Below are positions 8,894 through 17,627 of a DNA stretch of 64,000 nucleotides, piece after piece. Position 1 is the stretch's first letter; the number at the start of each line of letters is the position of its first letter. Both the position numbers and the translations under genes were made by a program. Source of the DNA: an uncultured Succinivibrio sp. (GTDB taxonomy: Bacteria; Pseudomonadota; Gammaproteobacteria; Enterobacterales; Succinivibrionaceae); assembly GCA_900770725.1 (NCBI GenBank), contig CAAGLL010000013.1, positions 1 to 64,000 of the forward strand, read 5' to 3'. The notes under the pieces are model-generated. The model worked only from the letters and a program-made list of their open reading frames with translations. It did not search any database and was not told the DNA's origin.

Positions 8894-8961
8894 ATGGGCG
8901 CGCTTTTGAGCGCCAAAGCCGCTTTCATGGATCTTTTTTTCTTAATTTCGGTACATTAGGC

Positions 8962-8967
8962 TAGAAT
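8962..8967 (+). promoter_or_regulatory. Candidate -10 element of the BMP-sensor kinase operon
   Basis: TAGAAT inside TTAGGCTAGAAT, about 105 nt before the first gene. The same TAGGCTAGAAT string precedes the diguanylate cyclase operon at 27130-27140. No good -35 hexamer is seen. Confidence 0.4.
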
Positions 8968-9072
8968 CCTGTACTACATGGCAAGGCTGTGCCTGCCGTT
9001 AACTATTACAAGAAAAGCGCGCAGGGCTTGGCCGTGTCCGCGCTCTCACAATAGGCGTTTCCGGAGGAACTG

Positions 9073-10188
9073 GTGGTTAGTACGCATCAGCGCGCGCGGA
9101 TCATCGCAGGAATAGCGTTAGCCGCGCTCGCCGCGGTGGCGGCGCTCTTGTATTTCCTGTACCGCACCGGGCTCAACGGCGCGCAGCCGAAGGATCCCGA
9201 GGTGTTCGGGATCGTCCTCCCCGGCGCCAATGACTCCTCAGGCTGGAACAAGTCGGTGTTCGATGGCTTTGCCAAGGCCGTGCAGGGCGTGGACGGCAGG
9301 CTGGTCTTCGCGCAGGGCGCCGGATCGAACGTCGAGCGCGTCAACACCGCGGTCAAGCTGCTCATAGGGCGCGGCGCCAAGACCGTGATCCTCGCCGCCC
9401 CCGGCTACTCTGCCATCTGCAACTCGCTCATCTCCTCAAATTCCGCCACCGACTTCGCGGCCTTCGCCGATCCAAACTCTGCGCGCAACCTCTCGTCGTA
9501 CTGGATCCGCATCTACCAGGTGAGCTACATCGCAGGCTACACCGCCGCGGCCATGTCCACCACGGGCGTGCTCGGCTATGTCGCCGCCAGCGCCGATCCG
9601 GTGGCGCTGCGCAACATCAACGCCTTCGCCATGGGCGCCAAGGCCGTGCGCACCGACGCGGTGGTCAAGGTGATCTTCACGGGCGACCTCTACGACCGCC
9701 AGAAGGCCGCCGCGGCGGCCGACCGCCTCATCGACTCGGGCAAGGCCGAGGTGCTCGCCTACCTGCTCTTCAACGATGCCGTCTCCGAGGTGGCCAAGCG
9801 CCGCCGCGTCAAGTACATCGGCTTCCTCGAGGATCCCGACAAGTACGACAAGGGCCTGATGCTCGGCATGATCAACGTGAACTGGGAGCGCTTTGCCGAC
9901 CTCATCATCAAGGACCGCCTCTCGCGCGTGAAGAACCACGAGGTGCGCTGGTACGGGATCGAGGACGACATCGTCTGGTTCGACAACCGCTGCAACTACC
10001 TGACCACGTCCGTGCAGAACCACATCAAGGCGTTCGAGGCCTCGTTCGCGGCCGGGCACGAGATCTTCTCGGGGGACATCAAGGATGTAGACGGAACCTA
10101 CCGCTGCCGCAGCGGGGAGGTGCTCAGCGACGAGACGCTCTCCAAGGCCGTGTTCTGGCTGGTAGACGGCGTGGAGGCGGTGGAATAG
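9073..10188 (+). CDS. Membrane-anchored BMP-family (PnrA/Med-like) ligand-binding protein
   Basis: 371 residues, GTG start with GGAGGAA 5 nt upstream. An uncleaved N-terminal helix (about residues 9-31) is followed by a periplasmic type I binding-protein fold of the BMP family: FGIVLPGANDSSGWNKSVFDGF at the start of lobe 1, then SYIAGYTAAAMS and VLGYVAASADPVALRNINAFAMGAK. Free members bind nucleosides, or autoinducer-like ligands, for ABC uptake. Here there are no permease or ATPase genes. The gene is followed within 4 nt by a second BMP-like gene and then a sensor kinase, so a sensing role is inferred. The ligand cannot be read from sequence. Confidence 0.75.
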   Translation: MVSTHQRARIIAGIALAALAAVAALLYFLYRTGLNGAQPKDPEVFGIVLPGANDSSGWNKSVFDGFAKAVQGVDGRLVFAQGAGSNVERVNTAVKLLIGRGAKTVILAAPGYSAICNSLISSNSATDFAAFADPNSARNLSSYWIRIYQVSYIAGYTAAAMSTTGVLGYVAASADPVALRNINAFAMGAKAVRTDAVVKVIFTGDLYDRQKAAAAADRLIDSGKAEVLAYLLFNDAVSEVAKRRRVKYIGFLEDPDKYDKGLMLGMINVNWERFADLIIKDRLSRVKNHEVRWYGIEDDIVWFDNRCNYLTTSVQNHIKAFEASFAAGHEIFSGDIKDVDGTYRCRSGEVLSDETLSKAVFWLVDGVEAVE

Positions 10189-10192
10189 CAGG

Positions 10193-11302
10193 ATGCAGTC
10201 CCCGCTTTTGAAGATCCGCATCCCCAGGGTTGCCGTGGTGGCGGCGGTCCTGCTTGCAGCCACCCTCGCCGCCTGGTCCTGGCAGCGCGCCCGCGGCGCG
10301 GGGCCTGATGGATTCACGGCGGGGCTCTTGGTTTCCGGCTCGCGCTACGCCGACGGGTGGTACTCGTCGAACTTCGACGCGGCGACGCGGGCGGCGGCGC
10401 GCATGGGGGCGGACCTCCTGAGCTCCGACAACCTGCATTCGGATCCCAAGGCGATGATGAGCGCCTGCGACGGAATGCTGCGCAACGGGGCGAGGCTCAT
10501 CATGATGGCCGGGGCATGGGACCCTAAGATCATGGAAGGCTACATGCGCGATCACTCGTACGTGCAGTTCACGGGCTACGACATGTCGGTGTCCTTGAAG
10601 AACTACCACCCGTTGCGCTTTCGCATGTACGAGGCGGCCTACCTGCTGGGCGCGGCGGCAGCGCTCAGGAGCCGCAGCGGCATCGCGGGCTTCGTCGTCC
10701 CCGATCTGGGGCCCGGGTCGCAGCGCAGCCTCAACGCCTTCGCGCTGGGCGCGCGGAGCGTCAAGGGCAAGTTCAAGGTCAAGGCCGCCCAGGCTGGATC
10801 GCTGTCCAGCGAGCAGGGCGGCAACGAGGCGGTTGACCGCCTGCTCAGGCTCGGGGCCGACGTCATCTGCTACATGCAGGACGAGGACTTCATCCCAAGG
10901 CACTGCGAGGAGCTGGGGGTGGACTACGTGGGCTTCAACACGCTCAACGGGGCGTCTGACCACGCGCTATCGTGGAGCGAGTTCGACTTCTCCACCTACT
11001 ATTCGGAGATCTTTCGGGCGTTCAAGGAAGGAGCGCTCAAGGATCCGGTTTGGATCGGGGCCGAAGGCGGAGCCTTCACCCCCGGCAGGTATTCGGGCAA
11101 GCTGGGCAGGAAGGCCCGCCAGAGGCTTTCGGACCTCTACTCCAGGCTTGCCTCAGGCGAGGAGGAGGTCTTTGCATCGCCGCTTGAGGACAGCTCGGGA
11201 CGCATGCACCGCGCCCAGGGCATGGCGTTCAGCGATGACGAGATCCTCAACAAGATGAACTTCCTGGTAAAGGGCGTGGAGATCGCAGATGCCAGAGACT
11301 AG
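10193..11302 (+). CDS. Second membrane-anchored BMP-family-like binding protein
   Basis: 369 residues. An N-terminal hydrophobic helix (about 12-28) precedes a periplasmic domain with the same order of motifs as its upstream neighbour: GLLVSGSRYADGWYSSNFDAA, then YEAAYLLGAAAAL, then LNAFALGARSVKGKFKV. It is clearly a diverged paralogue and not a frameshift. Loss of several acidic and aromatic positions suggests a different ligand or a structural role in a heteromeric sensor. Starts 4 nt after the previous stop and its end overlaps the kinase start by 14 nt, so the three genes form one operon. Confidence 0.65.
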   Translation: MQSPLLKIRIPRVAVVAAVLLAATLAAWSWQRARGAGPDGFTAGLLVSGSRYADGWYSSNFDAATRAAARMGADLLSSDNLHSDPKAMMSACDGMLRNGARLIMMAGAWDPKIMEGYMRDHSYVQFTGYDMSVSLKNYHPLRFRMYEAAYLLGAAAALRSRSGIAGFVVPDLGPGSQRSLNAFALGARSVKGKFKVKAAQAGSLSSEQGGNEAVDRLLRLGADVICYMQDEDFIPRHCEELGVDYVGFNTLNGASDHALSWSEFDFSTYYSEIFRAFKEGALKDPVWIGAEGGAFTPGRYSGKLGRKARQRLSDLYSRLASGEEEVFASPLEDSSGRMHRAQGMAFSDDEILNKMNFLVKGVEIADARD

Positions 11303-14300
11303 AAACACGGCGCCCGGAACGGCAAGGCCCGCAGGCTCGCGCACGGCAGGAGCCGGCGCGCAGGCCGCCAGGCCGTCCGCTTCCGCTGGGCCAAGGCCTG
11401 TTTCGAGGCCGCAGGGTTCTGCGCCGCAGGGCGGCAGGAGCGCGCCGGCGCGCCCGCAGCAGGGCGCATCATCGCCAAGGACCGTGGTCCCAAGGAAAAC
11501 CCAGGGCGCCGCGGCAAGGCCCATGGCTCCGAGGAATCCACAGGGCGCGGCTGCAAAGGCGCAGCCCGGCCAGTCCGCCACGCAGGGGGCCAGGGCGCAG
11601 CCGCGCCTCGATCCCAAGGCCCAGGCCGCCAGGCTCAACGCCCAGGCCCAGCAGCAGAAGAAGGCCGCGTCCGCATCTTCGGATCAGAAGCAGAAGGCCC
11701 CGCCCAAGGACGAGCCTGAGAAGGCATCTGAATACGAGGAGAAGGGGAAGGGCTTCGGCGGGGCCTCGAGCCTCAGCGACGCCCCCTCCGAGTTTCCAAT
11801 CGAGGACGAGCTGCTGCGCGAGGCCACCTCGAAGATGTTCACCGGGGCCGGGCGCAGGCGCTCGCTGTTCTTCACGTTCAGCCTTGCCATCCTCGCGGCG
11901 CTGCTGTTTTGCGCAGCCGCGTTCTGCCTCAACAAGTTCCAATCCCTGGCCGACCAGTTATTCTGCGAGAACACCGCAGACGACGCCATGCGCATGGCGG
12001 CGCTCACCCGCGAGCGCCTGGACTCCGAGTTAAGGCTCCTCAACGGCGCTGCTGCGAGCCTTGACAACGGGCATGGCGATCCGGAGGTCGCGGTGCGCTC
12101 GGTTGCAACCGAGGAGGGCGCCTACGCGGGCGTGGTCGCCTATGACGGATCAAGCCTTGCAGGCAAGGTGCTCGACTCGCTCAACTACCCAGAGCTCACG
12201 CGGGTGTTCCACGGCAATCCGGAGATCGGGTTCTACCCCAATCTGGGACTCCTCTTCGTCTACCCGGTCTTCTACGGCTCGAACGTGCGCTACGCGCTCT
12301 TCAAGGTGATAAAGCCGCTCTTCCTCGACCGCTTCATGGTCGATGGGCTGATGGACGACGGCAAGGTCGTCATCCGCAACGCGTCCGGCATCGTGGTCAG
12401 GCCGCGCTATTACAACCAGCGCCTCGTCAACTTCTTCAACTCGTCGCTTGCGCGCACCGTGATGGCTGCGCTTGGCGACCAGCGCGAGAACCGCATCAGC
12501 GCGGCGATCCCGTTCCGCAACACCGACGGGCGCAAGTACATCATGTACGAGGCCGAGGTCGCCAACACCAGCTTCCTGGTCACCGGCATAGTCGAGAAGA
12601 GCAAGCTCGAGAGCGGCTTCACCGGCATGAAGCTCATCATCGCGCTGCTGTGCGCCCTGTTCGGGGTGATCATGGTGGCAGGCGCGGTGATCCTCTTCCT
12701 CTCGCTTGAGCAGCTGTGGTCCGATGCGGCCGAGCGCCAGCGCGCCGGGCTTGAGAAGCTCGTCTACAGCGCCCGCGAGCGCGCGCTTTCGTTCATGTCC
12801 AACGAGGTCTCGGCCCACATGGGCGCCATACTCGATCTCGACTACAAGATCCTCAACACCGCGCACGAGTCCTCGGTGCTCGCCTTCGCCGGAGCCATCC
12901 GCCAGGCCGGCATGACCCTCCTGTCGCTCATAGGCGGCATCGTCGACTTCGCGCGCATCCAGACCGGCAAGATGGAGATCGTCGGCGAGCAGTACGATCT
13001 GGCGACCATGATCAATGATCTTGTGAAGGAGGCCAACGAGCGCGCCGCCTCCAAGGACGTCAAGTTCGTGGTCAACGTCAACAACGCGCTGCCCTCGAGG
13101 CTCTTTGGCGACATGGTGAGGATCCGCCAGGTCATCGTCAATCTCATCGACAACGCCTTCAAGTTCACCCCCAGGGGCCAGGTCGGGCTCACCGTCACCG
13201 GGGCGCTCTCCGAGGACAACACCTCGGTGATGCTCCGCTTCAAGGTCTCGGACACCGGCCCCGGGCTTTCAGATGAGGAGCGCGAGAGGTTCTTCTCTCA
13301 GTTCTCAAACCCTGCCTCGGCCAAGGTGATCAAGCACCGCCACGGCCTGGGGCTTGCCATCTGCTACAACCTGCTCAAGCTCATGCGCGGCTTCATCGAC
13401 ATCCAGTCGCTGCCGGGCAAGGGCTCGGTGTTCACCGCAGCCGTGCCGCAGCAGGTGGTCTCGCTCGATCCGATAGGCAACTTCCTCGACAAGGCCAGGA
13501 GCGAGGCGCGCCGCCGCGTCGAGTCGTTCTCAAGCTTCACGGCGCCTGACGCCCGCGCCCTGGTGGTGGACGACAACTCGATGAGCCTCAAGCTCATCGG
13601 CAAGCTGCTCCAGCGCCCCGAGGTCAAGTCCGACATGTGCTCGTCGGCCGAGGAGGGATTGGAGCTCATGGCCATCCACCACTACGACATCATCCTCATC
13701 GACGAGAAGATGCCGGGCATGGACGCCAGCCAGATGCTCTCCAAGGCCCGCGCCATGGAGAACAACAAGAACCTGGATACTCCGGTGATCCTGATCTCCT
13801 CGGACAAGACCCCGGGGGCCAGGAGCCGCGCGATCCAGGAAGGCTTCACCGACATGATCCAAAGGCCGGTCGAGCAGATGTCGATGGACAGCGTGCTCAG
13901 GCGCTACCTGCCCAAGGAGAAGCTCGCAGCCGACAACTCCCAGCAGGGCAGGTACGAGGCCCCGGCGCCGGAGAATCCCGGCGGGCCGCAGCGCTTCAAG
14001 GAGATCAACCCATCGTTTGACGACATGTCAGACAGCATGGCGTTCGGCGATGGCGCCCTGCCGCACCACGCAGTGCCGCAGCTTGGAGGAGACGGGGGGC
14101 AGTCCTCGGCAAAGCCGCTCGACGAGCCCGACCTCTCGGGCGCGAAGATCCTCGACGTCGATGGCGGCATGAAGTTCTGCAACGACAGCCTCGATCTCTA
14201 CATGAAGTTCGCCTCGACCTTCTGCCGCATGTACATCGACCGCAAGCAGAGGATGGACAGGGCCTGCCACACTGCGGACTGGAAAGAGTACTCATCGCTA

Positions 14301-14516
14301 ATGCACGCGCTGCGCACCACCTCGATGTCCATAGGCGGCGGCAAGCTCCCGCTCTACGTGCAGTCGCTCGAGAATGCCGCCAACACCATCCAGATGGGCG
14401 GCACCCCGGACAGCGTCAAGCAGCAGTCGGTCTACTACATCAACGACCACCACGACAAGTGCATGCAGCTCTACGACGAGCTGGTGCAGGAGGTCCACCG
14501 CTCGCTCAACGTCTGA
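11289..14516 (+). CDS. Hybrid sensor histidine kinase with receiver and Hpt domains, H-box His replaced by Asn
   Basis: 1075 residues. Residues 1-185 form an unusual Ala/Pro/Gln/Arg-rich cytoplasmic extension. TM helices lie at about 193-215 and 448-472, flanking a periplasmic Cache/PDC-sized sensor region. The dimerisation helix reads FMSNEVSAHMGAI, so the phosphoacceptor position of canonical SHExRTP is N505. The ATPase domain looks intact: N-box RQVIVNLIDNAFKF, G1 DTGPGLS, G2 HGLGLAICYNLL. A receiver domain carries D805 (ILIDEKMPGMD) and a C-terminal Hpt domain carries H1006 (MHALRTTSMSIGG). It overlaps the BMP gene and probably receives signal from the two BMP proteins. Whether H510 substitutes, or it is a pseudokinase feeding the Hpt, is open. 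Confidence 0.85.
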   Translation: MPETRNTAPGTARPAGSRTAGAGAQAARPSASAGPRPVSRPQGSAPQGGRSAPARPQQGASSPRTVVPRKTQGAAARPMAPRNPQGAAAKAQPGQSATQGARAQPRLDPKAQAARLNAQAQQQKKAASASSDQKQKAPPKDEPEKASEYEEKGKGFGGASSLSDAPSEFPIEDELLREATSKMFTGAGRRRSLFFTFSLAILAALLFCAAAFCLNKFQSLADQLFCENTADDAMRMAALTRERLDSELRLLNGAAASLDNGHGDPEVAVRSVATEEGAYAGVVAYDGSSLAGKVLDSLNYPELTRVFHGNPEIGFYPNLGLLFVYPVFYGSNVRYALFKVIKPLFLDRFMVDGLMDDGKVVIRNASGIVVRPRYYNQRLVNFFNSSLARTVMAALGDQRENRISAAIPFRNTDGRKYIMYEAEVANTSFLVTGIVEKSKLESGFTGMKLIIALLCALFGVIMVAGAVILFLSLEQLWSDAAERQRAGLEKLVYSARERALSFMSNEVSAHMGAILDLDYKILNTAHESSVLAFAGAIRQAGMTLLSLIGGIVDFARIQTGKMEIVGEQYDLATMINDLVKEANERAASKDVKFVVNVNNALPSRLFGDMVRIRQVIVNLIDNAFKFTPRGQVGLTVTGALSEDNTSVMLRFKVSDTGPGLSDEERERFFSQFSNPASAKVIKHRHGLGLAICYNLLKLMRGFIDIQSLPGKGSVFTAAVPQQVVSLDPIGNFLDKARSEARRRVESFSSFTAPDARALVVDDNSMSLKLIGKLLQRPEVKSDMCSSAEEGLELMAIHHYDIILIDEKMPGMDASQMLSKARAMENNKNLDTPVILISSDKTPGARSRAIQEGFTDMIQRPVEQMSMDSVLRRYLPKEKLAADNSQQGRYEAPAPENPGGPQRFKEINPSFDDMSDSMAFGDGALPHHAVPQLGGDGGQSSAKPLDEPDLSGAKILDVDGGMKFCNDSLDLYMKFASTFCRMYIDRKQRMDRACHTADWKEYSSLMHALRTTSMSIGGGKLPLYVQSLENAANTIQMGGTPDSVKQQSVYYINDHHDKCMQLYDELVQEVHRSLNV

Positions 14517-14536
14517 CCGAGTCCTGGAAAGGCAAT

Positions 14537-14571
14537 GCAGGGCCGCATTCCCCGCGGGGCTGCGGCCCTGC
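14537..14571 (+). terminator. Hairpin terminator after the sensor kinase
   Basis: gcagggccgca and tgcggccctgc form a perfect 11-bp stem 20 nt past the kinase stop. The trailing sequence (TGTTACC) is only weakly U-rich. Confidence 0.5.
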
Positions 14572-14774
14572 TGTTACCCGGGACCGAGGCAGCGCAAGGG
14601 CGCCAGGATGCCGCCGCAGACAGGCGCAGAAAGCCCAGGCACAGCGCGGCATCGCATCTGCTGAGCGTGGATTTGCAGAGGAACCTGGCGGTATAGCAGG
14701 CGCGCGGCCTGTGCGATAGTGCAATTGGAATCGGGCTTGCGCGCTGGTCTAGGATTCACTGGCGCGGATGCGGA

Positions 14775-14798
14775 AAGGGCGCCCTTGGGGGCGCCCTT
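14775..14798 (-). terminator. Hairpin terminator of the first porin gene
   Basis: Perfect 10-bp stem (aagggcgccc / gggcgccctt) with a 4-nt loop, 25 nt past the porin stop on the minus strand, followed by CTTTCC. Confidence 0.6.
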
Positions 14799-14822
14799 CG
14801 TCAGGCTTTGCGCTGGTCTTGG

Positions 14823-15944
14823 TTAGAAGATGTAGCGCGCGCCGATTTCAACGAGGTTGTGGTCGTCGATGCCGTCAGACGAGCCGGCGTCGATGATGTC
14901 GGTGCCCCAGACGCGGAAGTTAGGGTTGAGATCCCATGCGACCATCAGAGGAACCTTCCTGGTGATGGAGTTGACGTAAGCATCATCGTCGTCAGGGGAG
15001 TAGTCCTTCCACTGGTAGGAGGCGTGGAGGGTCACGCCATTGGCGAAGCTGTAGGCCACGAGGCTCTCGGAGCTCTTGACGGTCAGGTCGTTGTCGCCTT
15101 CGCTGGCATTGTAGGCGTTGTAGGCTTCGCACTTCCTCTGCTCGTAGAACGAGGCGAGGTACAGGCCGCTGCCGTAGGTGCCCCAGGTGAGGGAGACGCC
15201 GAAGTCGCTGGCCTTGTCCAAGTAACCATACTCCTTCATCTTCTTGTCTTCATCCACGCGGAAAGGAGTCGCGTCCGAGATGGCGTCATCCTGGAACTTC
15301 TCGTAGCCTGCGGAGAGCTGGACGCCGATGGGTCCGAAGAGCACGGCAGGGGAGGTGTAGCCTAAGACGGCGCTGAAGCCGTGATCCACATCTATATCTG
15401 CGCCGCCGGCATCGAACTGGGCATTGTTGGTGGCGCTCTGGTACTCGAGGGCGGCGGAGAAGCCGGCGTAGCTGATCTCGTAGTTGATGAGGCCGCTGCA
15501 ACGGCTGCCGTACTGCTCGCCGTAGGCGCCGTTGCGCTCTAACACATCGGTGACGGACTCTACCTTGTACTCGTTGGGCAGGAAGCGGCCTGCCTTGATC
15601 ACGCCGCCCTGGCCGAAGTCGACGCCGACGTACTGGTCACGGGCGGACTCGTCGGACCCGCTCGAGTCGCCGTTGTTCTGCCACTGGTGCTCGAACTTGC
15701 CGAAGCCGTAGATGCCGGAGGCGATCTTGGTGCGGCCCTCAAGGCCGAAGCGGGCGCGGTTGCCGATGGTGCTGTCGCTGTCTGCGCCTTCGACAACGCC
15801 GTTGTTGCCATCGAAGTAAACGGCTTCGACGAGGCCGGTGACGTCGAGGGTGGTGTCGTCCTTGTAGTAGATCTGGGCGGCGGAAGCATCCAGAGCGGTG
15901 GCGGCGGCAACGGCGGCTGCCAGAAGCTTGATTGAGTTCTTCAT
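14823..15944 (-). CDS. Gram-negative general porin (outer-membrane beta-barrel)
   Basis: 373 residues. An N-terminal signal peptide (MKNSIKLLAAAVAAATALDASA) is predicted to be cleaved before AQIYYK. The mature part alternates short aromatic strands with Asp/Gly-rich loops and ends in ARYIF, the C-terminal Phe signature for BamA insertion. The layout fits 16-stranded OmpC/PhoE-type trimeric porins. Strongly similar to its neighbour at 16485-17627 (same signal peptide, same KFEHQWQNNGDS, LITYE-type and WDLNPNFRVW strands), so the two arose by tandem duplication. Loops differ most, as expected for surface-exposed parts. AAGGG precedes the ATG. Confidence 0.9.
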   Translation of the reverse strand: MKNSIKLLAAAVAAATALDASAAQIYYKDDTTLDVTGLVEAVYFDGNNGVVEGADSDSTIGNRARFGLEGRTKIASGIYGFGKFEHQWQNNGDSSGSDESARDQYVGVDFGQGGVIKAGRFLPNEYKVESVTDVLERNGAYGEQYGSRCSGLINYEISYAGFSAALEYQSATNNAQFDAGGADIDVDHGFSAVLGYTSPAVLFGPIGVQLSAGYEKFQDDAISDATPFRVDEDKKMKEYGYLDKASDFGVSLTWGTYGSGLYLASFYEQRKCEAYNAYNASEGDNDLTVKSSESLVAYSFANGVTLHASYQWKDYSPDDDDAYVNSITRKVPLMVAWDLNPNFRVWGTDIIDAGSSDGIDDHNLVEIGARYIF

Positions 15945-16053
15945 AAGTTGAATTCCCTTTTTCAGTTTTTTCTTCTGCCTTCATGCGCTGGCGTACATGC
16001 ACCGGTGCTGGAGGCTTTCGGTCCTTTTGGAGCTTTTGCGCTCCGGACAGCAG

Positions 16054-16066
16054 GGATTTTTGCGCA
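16054..16066 (-). promoter_or_regulatory. Conserved porin leader box, copy 1
   Basis: Minus strand TGCGCAAAAATCC, starting about 122 nt and ending about 110 nt upstream of the first porin start codon. An identical box lies at nearly the same distance (109 nt) from the second porin. It could be a promoter element, transcription start or RNA-binding site. Confidence 0.45.
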
Positions 16067-16420
16067 ACATGCGCAGGGCTACAAGCGCAAAATCTGACTG
16101 CCATTGCATCGCCACGTTCGGTGATTGAACTTCTAAATCAAATCAACTTAATGAATTGCAATGCAAATAATTTGGGTTGCTTATATGCAACTTTAAAACA
16201 TGATCGCGATCGACTTTTTTTGAAACTGGCCTGTAAATCCGTCATTTGCACACGGAAAGTGCGTTTTTCATGGTTGTGATGCAAGTTGCCCCGAAATTTG
16301 CGTATTTTTCGAGCAAAAATCATATGCCAAAGCAACTATTCGATCTTTAATAGCTTTAATAAGATGGCATCGAAGCTGGGCAGGGCAGGAGGAAATGGGC
16401 AGAAGCTGCGTGCGGGATCG

Positions 16421-16450
16421 AAAAAGGGCACCCGGTTTCCCGGGCGCCCC
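16421..16450 (-). terminator. Intrinsic terminator of the second porin
   Basis: On the minus strand gggcgcccgg-gaaa-ccgggtgccc (one mismatch) is followed directly by TTTTT: a textbook stem, tetraloop and U-tract, 35 nt past the stop. Confidence 0.85.
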
Positions 16451-16484
16451 CTGCTTCAAGGTCTAGGCCTTGTATAGCTTCAGG

Positions 16485-17627
16485 TTAGAACACGTATCGT
16501 GCGCCGACGGAGAAGATGTTGTCATCAGCAAGGTCGTCGGAGGAGCCGGCGTCGATGACGTCATCAGCCCACACGCGGAAGTTCGGGTTGAGGTTCCAGG
16601 AAACCATCAGAGGAACCTTCCTGCGGATGGTGTTGGCAGCGTTGCCAGCGGTGGTATAGGCCTCCCTGACGTCGTAGTCCTTCCACTGGTAGCCAGCGTG
16701 GAGGGAGATGCCGTTGTCGAAGCTGTAGGCAATCAGGGACTCGGAGTTCTTGATGGTCAGATCGTCGTAGCGGTACTGATCATAGGCTTCGCCCTTGATC
16801 TGCTGGTACCAGGTGGCCAGATAGAGGCCGCTGCCGTAGGTGCCCCAGGTCAGGGATGCGCCGAAGCTGTTCTCGTGGTCGAGCTCGCTGAAGATCCTGC
16901 TGACGTTGACGTCGCCGAAGGTGGTCGGGTTCTTTTCATCATAGCTGCGGTAAGTATTGGTATCGGTGATGCCGTCATCCTGGAACTTCAGGTAGCCGGC
17001 AGCGAGCTGGACGCCGATGGGTCCGAACAGGACAGCAGGAGACTTGTAGCCCAAGACGGCGCTGAAGCCGTGGTCGACATCGACCACGCCGTCGGAGAAG
17101 GAGTAGCTGTTGGTGGCGGTCTGGTACTCGAAGGCGCCGGAGAAGCCAGCGTAGGAGATCGAGTAGTTGATCTTGCCGCTGTTACGGGTCGCGTAGGACT
17201 CGCCGTAGCCACCCAGGCGCTCCAAGACATCGGTGACCTGCTCGATCTTGTACTCGTTGTTCAGGTAGCGGCCAGCCTTGAGGACGCCGCCCTGGGTGAA
17301 GTCGACGCCGACCCACTGGTCACGGGTGGTCTCGTCGTTGTTCTGGGAGTCGCCGTTGTTCTGCCACTGGTGCTCGAACTTGCCCATGCCGTAGATGTTC
17401 TCGGCGATCTTGGTGCGGCCCTGCAGGCCGAAACGGGTACGGTTGCCGATGGTGGCATCGCCGTCAGCGCCGTTGACCTTGTTGTTGTGGCCGGAGAAGT
17501 AGACAGCGTCCACATAGCCGGTGACATCGAGGGTGGTGTCGTTCTTGGAGTAGATCTGGGCAGCGGAGGCGTCCAGGGCGGAGGCGGCCGCGACGGCGGC
17601 AGCTAACAGCTTGATTGAATTCTTCAT
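16485..17627 (-). CDS. Gram-negative general porin, paralogue of the neighbouring porin
   Basis: 380 residues. The signal peptide MKNSIKLLAAAVAAASALDASA is nearly identical to the neighbouring porin. The mature barrel starts AQIYSKNDTTLDVTGYVDAVYF and ends GARYVF. Strand regions match the paralogue closely, while segments around residues 185-260 and 295-340 differ in length and sequence, consistent with divergent external loops and altered solute preference. It is upstream of the other porin in the direction of transcription, but its own strong terminator at 16421-16450 and a separate leader for the next gene suggest independent transcription. Confidence 0.9.
   Translation of the reverse strand: MKNSIKLLAAAVAAASALDASAAQIYSKNDTTLDVTGYVDAVYFSGHNNKVNGADGDATIGNRTRFGLQGRTKIAENIYGMGKFEHQWQNNGDSQNNDETTRDQWVGVDFTQGGVLKAGRYLNNEYKIEQVTDVLERLGGYGESYATRNSGKINYSISYAGFSGAFEYQTATNSYSFSDGVVDVDHGFSAVLGYKSPAVLFGPIGVQLAAGYLKFQDDGITDTNTYRSYDEKNPTTFGDVNVSRIFSELDHENSFGASLTWGTYGSGLYLATWYQQIKGEAYDQYRYDDLTIKNSESLIAYSFDNGISLHAGYQWKDYDVREAYTTAGNAANTIRRKVPLMVSWNLNPNFRVWADDVIDAGSSDDLADDNIFSVGARYVF

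Larger units (their letters stand above)
14517..14822. other. Non-coding interval between the convergent kinase and porin genes
   Basis: Contains two terminator-like hairpins (14537-14571 and 14775-14798). Nothing else recognisable was seen between them. Confidence 0.5.
15945..16484. other. AT-rich regulatory interval between the two porin genes
   Basis: About 540 nt with a long leader for the downstream porin, a shared leader box (16054-16066), an interrupted inverted repeat GTTGC-N6-GCAAC at 16176-16191, and the terminator of the second porin (16421-16450). No coding potential seen. Confidence 0.5.
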
